Origin: Gnetum montanum
Lineage: Eukaryota; Streptophyta; Gnetopsida; Gnetales; Gnetaceae
DNA length: 64,000 nt
NCBI GenBank assembly: GCA_015680685.1
Contig: MNCI01001419.1
Span: 32,997 to 96,996 of the forward strand
Direction: 5' to 3'
Position numbers and translations under genes: made by a program. How positions within the stretch are numbered: position 1 is the first letter of the stretch; each line of letters starts with the position of its first letter. Positions 56,262-64,000 of the stretch are shown here, piece by piece. The notes below the pieces were generated by a model. That model was not told the DNA's origin. It made no database searches and saw only the letters and a list, made by a program, of their open reading frames with translations.

Positions 56262-57060
56262 ATGGAGCGGTTACAAACAACAAACAGTTTTGTTGGTCAT
56301 AATTGGAACATATGGTGTGTGCTGATGAAAGATATCTTGGCACAAAAGGAGTGTGAAGAGGCCTTTCAACCTTCAAAACCTACAAAGATGTCAAATAATG
56401 ATTGGGAAAGGTTGCATGCAAAAGCAAAAACATTGATCCATCCTTGTTTGAGTAATTGAATTTTGCCATCTCTTTCTAACAAAAAAAATCCTCATGTTCT
56501 TCGGGTAAAGTTGAAAAACAAGTTTGAAAAAGCTTCAAGTCTAAATTAGTTTCATTTTTATAAAATAATTTTTAATGCAAAGATGAAAAAAGGTGTTTCT
56601 TTTCAATAGCATCTAGACAATATGATAATTTCTTTTGTTAGATTTAAAGAATATACAATGATAATTCCAAAGCCAATGAAATGTTATGTGGTTTTAAATT
56701 CTTTACCTAAATCTTGGAATCTAAGTATTACAAATATTACTACCTCTATGAGTACCAGTAGTACTTCTTTTCATAATGTAGTTTCTACTCTTTAAGATGC
56801 AGAAAAAAGATTGCCTAAAGGATAGGGTCAATGATGAGGTAATGCTTTTATAGTTTTAAATAAAGGTAGATCTAATAAACATGATCAAAGCAAGGGACCT
56901 AATTAAGTAGTGAAAGAAGTAAATGTAGAGAAACTTCTATAAGTAGGATTCAATGGTGGTTTTTCCACAAAAGTGGTCACATGAAGAGGGACTGTTGTGG
57001 TTACAATGCTTGGAAAGCATCACTCAAATAGAAGGAAAAAATAGAGTTAGAAAAATTAGA
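56262..57060 (+). pseudogene. Copia gag
   Basis: MERLQTTNSFVGHNWNIWCV, then DILAQKECEEAF, then WERLHAKAKTLIHPCLSN fit the start of plant copia gag (UBN2-type). Further on are a decayed capsid end and a zinc-knuckle relic HKSGHMKRDC near 56973-57000, with the first two Cys lost. Many stops. Confidence 0.75.
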
Positions 57061-57725
57061 AAGTAATGCAAGTCTACAAATAAATCATACAGAATGAGCT
57101 TTCTATTGATTTTATTGTATCAAAATCATCTACAATATTTTCTTTAAATAAAGCAAATGATGGTTAGATTGTCAACATAGGAGCCATAAGGTGGATGAAC
57201 ACAAATCTGCGTTAGTTTTCTCTAGATATTACTACCTTGTTATATTCTTATCTATTTTATATTTGGTCTTGTACCAATCCCTACCAAAATAAACTACCTT
57301 ATCCATTTTATTTTTGGATTTATTTTGTAACCCGAGCAATATATAATGAGCTCTAAGGGAGCATCCTTAAGACAACAAAAAAACACAATAGTGGTCAATG
57401 CCTAACCTGCAATCCTTCCCTGCAATTCTTTACCATTATTATCATTGATTCTATTCATGCTTCAATCTTGAAGCTGTGTTGATGCTAACAGTCTAAGAGC
57501 TGATTTTTGTTGGGGTTTTTTACCTTGAAGGTTTTCCTTGGGGCAACTATGTGTCTTTCTAATTTTGAAGGGTAAAAAGATTGGCACAATGTATACTTTA
57601 GGAGTTGATATATGTTTGTAGGATGATAATGAATCTACAGTTACTACAAGAAGGATACTAATTTATGGCATAAATGGTTAGGCCATATCAGTTATTCTAA
57701 TTTAAAGGTACTTCAATCTTATTCT
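57061..57725 (+). pseudogene. Copia protease relic and pre-integrase fragment
   Basis: IVNIGAIRWM near 57170 corresponds to the usual WIxDSGATxHM protease loop. DTNLWHKWLGHISYSNLKVL near 57655-57712 matches the GAG-pre-integrase motif LWHxRLGHxSxxNL. Nothing of the integrase core or RT follows; the fragment stops where Athila-like sequence starts. Confidence 0.65.
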
Positions 57726-57813
57726 TGCATTCATGCAACATCCTTCGTTGTCAATTTAATGTCTCCAAATCCTATGCAAGAGCCAACAACTATCACCACC
57801 AAAAGAAAAAAAA

Positions 57814-57915
57814 CATAAAAGATAAACCTATCATTGAGGGGAGACAAAACATTCCATGAATTANGCATAAAAGATAAACCTATCATTGAGGGGAGACAAA
57901 ACATTCCATGAATTA
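57814..57915. repeat. 50-bp duplication around a single N
   Basis: 57814-57863 is repeated exactly at 57866-57915, separated by N at 57864 and one base. Most likely an assembly join where overlapping contig ends were not merged. Confidence 0.85.
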
Positions 57916-57979
57916 TTAGTAATAACAAAGTATGCAACTGTGGACTAAAGGTTCAAAGTGTTCACTCAATTCCTACACT

Positions 57980-58073
57980 AGCCCACAACGAACATAAGGA
58001 GCAAGAGTGTGTGCAAAATTGGGTTNCAGCCCACAACGAACATAAGGAGCAAGAGTGTGTGCAAAATTGGGTT
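57980..58073. repeat. 46-bp duplication around a single N
   Basis: 57980-58025 is repeated exactly at 58028-58073 around N at 58026. Same interpretation as the one at 57814. Confidence 0.85.
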
Positions 58074-58099
58074 CACAAAATATCCACTACATCAAAGGA

Positions 58100-59480
58100 T
58101 AACCAATGGCTTGCAAATGAGAATGCTAAACTATTCAAACAATGCATGGAAGCATATAATCCAATTAGTAGTTCTTGTCTCAGTCATGAACTTAGTCATG
58201 GGGGAGATGCCCCATTTTGAATCAAGAACTAATAAATGCTTTTTCACTTTTTATTTCATATCATTTTTTATACATTTTTTCCTATCTTAAATATTTTATA
58301 ATTTATTTTATATTTTACTTTATGTTATTTGGATTTTTCTAGTGCTTTTCTTATGTTTTTTCTTGTTTTTCTTGAGTACCATCAGGACTAAGTGCAACCA
58401 CAGCTATTGATTAATGGTGGTTTGTACTATAATATTATTTGATTACTAATGTCCAAATTCTATCTTTGAATTTTGGTGTTGATAACTAAGACATTGTTTC
58501 TTTCTCATGATTACAGGCAGTGAGTCCATGTCATCCACTCATCCACAAAACTCTGTATTGTTCCCTTGTTTTGGAAATATGCAATCCCTTCTTAAATGAA
58601 ACTTATAAAGAACTTATGATCTTGGTATTTTTCAAACTTGGGAAGGATTAAATGGATAGAAAATTGTGTGACTTTAAGGGGATTTGATGCTCTCTATACT
58701 TGCCTACCCTTTTGGATGCATGAGTGTTTCCATGGATTTCTCAATATTCCACTATTGAGCAATAACAAGAAGCTAAAAGTCTTTGCATGGTGTGGTTCTC
58801 ATAAAAAATAAAAAAAAAAGCATAATAGGAATTCAAAACAAACCCCTTAGAAAAAATAACAATGTACAAGAATTGGTTATGAAACCAAAAAGACATGTTA
58901 CTCATGCTTGAATGTCCCCTCTAACTAAGGCCCATCTAAATTCCTACTTCTCTTTTCTTTTCTTTTACGAATGGTAATTAATCTATGGGGATATTCTTAT
59001 ATCTTGATGGGGTGGACTAGTCTTGGAGTGTTAATGTAAAGTTACGAAATGTGGTTGGTTATGATTCACACTAAGGATGAATGTTATCAGGTCATATTAA
59101 CCATACAATCCACAAGGGACTTCATGTGACCATGATACAGGACTCCATTCCACTCTTCACCTCATCCACCTTTGCTTCCCATAACTCACCTCACTACTAT
59201 TTTTCATATTTTGTTTGATGTCTTAGTTTGATGTGTCAAAATTCTTAGATAGTTTCTTATGGGATTTATTTCTTAACTTATCATAACCATTAATTATCTA
59301 TGGGGCCCACAGAATCCTTGGCTTGAGGACATGCAAGGGAATTAAAGGCATGAGCCTACTATGGGGGGGATCCACTTGTAGACTCCTTGGTTGGACTAGT
59401 TACGTTCCACATCCCTTAGATGTTTTCACATTTAGATTATTCATATTCCACATCAATTGCATCTAGTTTTGCACTCCTCT
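58100..59480 (+). mobile_element. Fragment of Athila-like 3' non-coding region
   Basis: agtcatgggggagatgccc at 58194, gtgagtccatgtcatccact near 58520, ttttggaaatatgcaatccc near 58571 and the block through tatggggcccacagaatcct (59298) match the reverse complement of 32340-30980. Plus orientation, well diverged. No coding. Confidence 0.6.
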
Positions 59481-60177
59481 TTAAAGTTTTCTCTAATCAT
59501 TCTACCAATAAATATTCTTTTATGGGAATTATCTAGCCTTCTTTGAGCATTTCTTGATGTTTTGGGCCTTTCTAGATATCTATGGACTCTAATTGCAAGT
59601 AAAAACTTTGTATTTTTCTTTAAATTTTTAAAGAAATTTTTTTATCTTTTGGTCACGTTGACATGATCCTGTCGACATAGCCCCTTGTGTTGACATGACC
59701 CCATCTATGGGATCCTGTCGATGGAGTCATAAAAATTATAAGTGTAACACTTTGAAAATTTTTGCCATTTACTTCCAAATGGTGATGGAGTTTTTGTTAT
59801 TTGCAGAGCCAAGAATCTTCTTGAGCCCATAGCTTTCACATTTCTTATCTGATTTACCTCGTTCTTCATTTCTACAGCTATCATAGATGAACTCTACATT
59901 GTGGGGGCCACAAACCTTGGGTTTTTGATGAATTTTGTTTGAAAATTTTCTAATTTCTAGAAGGTTTAAATAATAAAATAATATTAAAATAACTAATTAA
60001 TGAGTGTTAAACCTTTCTAATGAGCTTTGGTAGCCATCTAATTAATAATTAAAAAATAATATTAAAATAATTAATTTACCATGATTGCAACTTAGACAAG
60101 TACAACTAATTCAAGAGACAATGTACCTAAATGTTTTGAGTTACACATCAAATGCTAATCCTTGGTCTTGTTGTGAT
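59481..60177. other. Unassigned DNA with an inverted-repeat motif
   Basis: 59655-59740 contains gttgacatgatcctgtcgac and a variant shortly after, a motif that recurs in reverse in the LTR at 62935-62965. The rest is AT-rich without a gene. It may be a broken 5' LTR of element C. Confidence 0.35.
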
Positions 60178-62918
60178 TAGAGATGGCACCTAGACCTAAG
60201 CGTTCATAGGAAGTAGGACCATCCCAACCAAGGGCCAAGCAGCCTAGAATTAAAAGAGGCCAGGAAGAGGAGTCATCCAAAGAGAAGGTAGTTGAGACTC
60301 CTACAATGGGACCTCTTTGGGAGGACCCCAAAGTGGAATCTATCAATCAAAATCTAGAATTTGAAATAGAGCAATCCCACTAGGATGAGACACCTAGACC
60401 ATGACCAAACCTTGAGGTCACTCTGATGGAGGCTTGCTTGAGGCAAATTGGATTTAGGGAGATTTAAAAAGTGGTTCTCCCTTAACTAAACTTTGGATCT
60501 TTCCTAAACTTTTCCCTAGAAGATGTCAAGCTTAACTTTAGACTTCCTCCATGTGACCCATTCTCACTTTGAGTAGAGAATGATACATGGGAGAAACACA
60601 TCTCTTTTGGAATAATATGTAGGGTGATGCCACCATGAAGATCAAGGAAATTTCTATGTCCTACTCAATGAAGGGCATTTCTAAGGTCCCTGAGTTGCTA
60701 GAAACAAGGGCAACCTTGGCAAAAGTATAAACACAAGTAGACCTAAAGGTAAAATAGGAGTCAGTCCAACAATGCTATAGAGTTGATCGTAAGGAGTATG
60801 ATGCACAATGGCATAGCATGCATATCTCAAGATGGTAGCCTATCACCTTCATCTAATGATGATGCCTAGCAAGGTAACAACCTTCTCTACTCATACATGT
60901 GTCACTCAAAGCAAGAAATTTCTTATCAACCTCCCATAGTTAATTTATCTGAAGATAGAGAAGTGGTTCAAAGAAAATGAACATGGAAGGAAGACACTCC
61001 CCTTTCCATGTCTCATCTATGCAAGAGAACAGGAATTGCCCACTACACCAATGTTAACATTAGACATGCTTTTTTTGCCTCTTGGATGGAAATGATAAAG
61101 GATAAAGTGCCTACCAAGGTGCTATAAGAGGAGCAACAACCACCACTACCCAGTCATGAACAATCAACACTAGAGTTTCACACTACTATTAAGTGCATGT
61201 ACAAACTCCATGAGTAACTCCTATAGAAATAACTAGTAGGACCAAGTGGTGGTGAACCCTCTATCTACAAGACAACATTAAGTAATCTCAATGAGGTGGC
61301 ACTATCAATCAATTGGATGGAGGGTTTGACACTAATGTTTTCTACTCAAAGAATGCAAGCGCCTACAAGATCGAATTCTAGAACCCAAGAGGTAATAATG
61401 TTTCTCTCTCAATAGCACCAAGAGCAGGAAATAGTTGTAGAGGTGGTTGCTGATAGAGTTGCCAATTTACTCAACATCCCTATGACATCTATACTAGATG
61501 TTGCTATACTTAGGAATGTGTAGGTGTCCGTAGGTGTAGGAACTTGAAAATTCAATGCAACCCAGCACAAGGAGTTGCTAGACCAATTAGTTGGGACTAG
61601 GCAACCAATTCTAGATATCTTTGATATCATGGAAGTTATTTTAGCAAACTAGTCAAAGCTGCTTAAGCCTTGGAGCAAGGTCCTCATTGCCAATGCCCAA
61701 CTTGAGGTAGCCATAGAGTAGAATCGATGATTGGTTGCTAAAGTTGAAGAATTGAAAGCCTATGTCACTAATTCCATTATACTTAGGTAGAACATAGCAT
61801 GATATGAACCTTTTTAATCGCTTCAAGAAAAACTTTAGGGTGCTAAGTATGTGAAGGAGTTGACAATCTTTAGTCAATCCTTAGTATATGCCAAGAGAAA
61901 ATCAAGCTAACTAGGAGAACTATCACCTACAAAATGTCAAGATGCAAAAGAATCAAATGGTAGAATTCATCTAATAACAATGAGAAAATCAAAATATCTC
62001 GATGGAGGAGGTGTTTGTCCTTTGCCAAAAGTCTAGAGTTGATGGACTGAATAAATATAAAAAATCTAAAATCTACCTCAAGGAGCTGCAGATCAAGAAA
62101 ATGATGGAGTACATGGAGATTTCCAACCTCTATTACTTAAATCTAGCAATGCTAATCATCAAAATGCTAAGGTTAATATTGAAAAAACAAGTGACGAGCT
62201 TGTACATTTTGTACAAGGTAGAGTATAAGTACCATTGGAAACAGCCAATGTTGAACTCAAGGTTCTCAAGGTGAAGTTCACTCATGAAAGATTAACAATA
62301 GAGAACCTAAACAAAAGCATGAATGACTACCAGGAGCTACAATATGCAATCAGAGTATTTGACATTGAGCACAAACAATTTGCTACCTAGTTTATAAAAT
62401 GTCAAGGAGTTGTTTCCTACAATGCCCTATCCTTGGGATGTTTCCATACCAGTCCACATTGGTGATTCTATGTGGACCATGTAGGATCCTAGGAGTAAGG
62501 AGGAGAAGATGAAAGCATTTCTGGATGCTTTTCATATTCTACCAGAAGTTGCAATTATAATCAGACAACCACAACCACAACTTAACCATAATAACCACAT
62601 GCACTAGAGGTAGGAGAAGGTTCTTTAGATTCTTAGGAACCTCCACCACCTAGGACCATTAGATTTTCTTCTCATCTTCAAAGCTACCAAAGGAGTTGTT
62701 CTACCAATTTTTGTCATGGTGTTCAATTTTATTGTCATGAACATGAAATTTTGTAATGATTGTAAATCCATACACTTGGGTATTTAGTGTTTTTTTGTGT
62801 CAATTTATGTCTTAGTTAGTTAATTAATAATCTCATACCTTCCTAAAAATTTGTAAAGAAACTTATTTCTCCTTTGGTTCACTTGAGGAAAAGTTTTCAT
62901 TTAGTCATGGGGGTAATA
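60178..62918 (+). mobile_element. Internal region of pol-less Athila-family element C
   Basis: Starts near an ATG at 60183 (MAPRPKRS, then stop). Continues as K/E/Q-rich, stop-riddled sequence with heptad character; the longest open piece is 62002-62274, 90 codons. No pol motif. Ends with cttgaggaaaagttttcatt, then the polypurine tract agtcatgggggtaata before the LTR at 62919, as in element B. Confidence 0.5.
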
Positions 62919-63782
62919 TGAAGTGTGTTTTTGAGGGTGTGTCGACAGGATGCTATTGACATAATCCTATCAATACAATCCCATTAATGTGGTCATGTTG
63001 ACACATGGTTTTATGCGTTGATGTGATCCCATTGATGCAATGTCTTATTTTGCTTATAAATACATGCTCACCAGCCACATATATGACATCCATTGTTTAG
63101 TATCCTAGAAAATCTCTTGCATTTTATTTGTTTGAAAGTTAGAATATTTTCTATGTACTTATACTAGGAGTGAGAAGTATACAGATCTTTTATCATGCAC
63201 TGGCATACCTAAGCACCTCAGTGTGAATAGAAATAAAGATGAGCTTTCTTCATAAACCTTGCAGCACTTAGTTTAATGTTTAATTAATGGATTTATTATT
63301 TGTGAAATTTCATTTAATTCATTTGATTAATTGATTAATTAGTGATTAATTCATACACATAAGTACAACCATTTTGAGCATACATTAATATTTGGTAATC
63401 TTAGTAGCACTTAACACTTGGTAACCTAGTAACATTGCAATGTGATTCAAGATGTGTATGGTAAATGGGAATGGATGCTTATGATAGGACCAATTAAGAT
63501 ATTAGCTATTATTAGATTAATTAAACATTTAATTACATTATTTATAGCACTTAGATGATTTAAATAATAAATATAAAATGATAAAAATCATATGCCTTAG
63601 TTACACTTAACCCTATCTTTGCACCTCACAAGTGAAACTAAGAAGAAAATGATCATGTTCATTAGATTCACTACGTAGACTTAGTGTACTTAGAGAGCTA
63701 AAGTCTATGGAATTCGATTGGATTGCTTAGTAAACACTGGCGATTTTTATGATTAGATGTAGGAACTACTCGATGCTTGTCA
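62919..63782 (+). repeat. LTR of element C (diverged Athila-like subfamily)
   Basis: Starts TGAAGTGTG after the polypurine tract; TATA box tataaata at 63055-63062; ttggtaatcttagtagcact-like direct repeats near 63395-63430; ends about gatgcttgtca. The 3' two-thirds aligns with the LTR at 310; the U3 part is of a different type. No tRNA-Asp PBS follows, so this is a 3' LTR and the element ends here. Confidence 0.6.
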
Positions 63783-64000
63783 ATTTGGCACTCAAAGCGA
63801 AGAAGAAATTAGGTGCATTCAAAAATAGAAGTAAACAAACTTTTAAAAGGAAGGAGAAAGGATCTATATATAATAAAGGATCCAAGTCTAAATCTAAAGA
63901 CAAGAAGGACAAACAAGATAAGAAGATTGAAGTAGGTGATGAGAAGGATAAAACCAATAAGGACCTAAGTAAGGGAGATAAGGGTTAAGATAGCAACTCA
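63783..64000. other. Right window edge, lysine-rich open frame
   Basis: A plus-strand frame of 79 codons (63749-63988) begins inside the LTR and becomes K/D-rich (KSKSKDKKDKQDKK). Its composition is that of low-complexity A-rich DNA. Not called as a gene. Confidence 0.3.

Noticed and set aside
63749-63988. Lysine-rich frame at the right edge
   Set aside because: Starts inside an LTR and is low-complexity A-rich DNA; no domain.
1-64000. tRNA, rRNA, CRISPR arrays, bacterial-type operons
   Set aside because: None seen; tRNA-like matches are only the primer-binding sites of retroelements, and the repeats are not spaced like CRISPR arrays.

Overview
The window is nuclear DNA from a land plant with a large, repeat-packed genome. 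The evidence is Athila-like, Tat-like, chromovirus and copia retrotransposons, L1-type LINEs with A-tails, a plant PR-1 gene, plant-type introns, and draft-assembly N runs. A gymnosperm fits the mix of old, C-to-T-decayed retroelements, but the species cannot be fixed from sequence alone. Almost everything here is transposon. The only convincing host gene is a PR-1 (CAP-domain) gene at about 52.8-53.4 kb on the minus strand, followed by a truncated tandem copy.

Layout. 1-4.6 kb: LTR-internal-LTR array of an Athila-like family with a short, pol-less internal region. 4.8-27.1 kb: an L1-type LINE with an 11-bp target-site duplication, split in the end of ORF1 by a 17.2-kb Ty3/gypsy element of the Tat/Ogre type (5986-23192, minus strand, two 1418-bp LTRs). 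27.1-29.0 kb: decayed DNA and an N gap. 29.05-38.66 kb: a decayed Athila-like element on the minus strand with a 5-bp TSD. 38.7-42.7 kb: AT-rich DNA with a fragment of the same family, a 161-bp tandem duplication and an unidentified ORF. 42.8-49.6 kb: a degenerate chromovirus, plus strand. 49.98-50.61 kb: a solo LTR with a perfect 5-bp TSD, interrupted by an N gap. 50.6-52.6 kb: old retroelement remnants. 52.7-55.5 kb: the PR-1 tandem duplication, with a 5'-truncated LINE inserted in the second copy. 55.5-57.7 kb: a copia fragment. 57.7-64 kb: more Athila-like family pieces ending in an LTR.

The most unusual object is inside the Tat-like element. Between its protease (minus strand, ending near 17.7 kb) and its reverse transcriptase (minus strand, starting near 12.5 kb) lies a gene on the opposite (plus) strand, 12862-17005. 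Seven exons joined at GT-AG introns give one frame of 1141 codons, broken only by in-frame stops that are each one transition from a sense codon. Its N-terminal part resembles the FCP1/NLI-interacting HAD phosphatase domain; its C-terminal part has a coiled coil and an acidic tail. The central part is not recognised. Antisense ORFs are known from some Tat elements, but a multi-exon, FCP1-like gene placed between protease and RT is not something I know of.

How the parts relate: each insertion can be ordered. The LINE went in first and the Tat-like element later cut its ORF1. The PR-1 locus duplicated before a second LINE of the same family entered copy 2; copy 1 preserves the empty site. The Athila-like LTRs occur on a pol-containing element, on pol-less elements and as a solo LTR, which suggests an autonomous/non-autonomous family.
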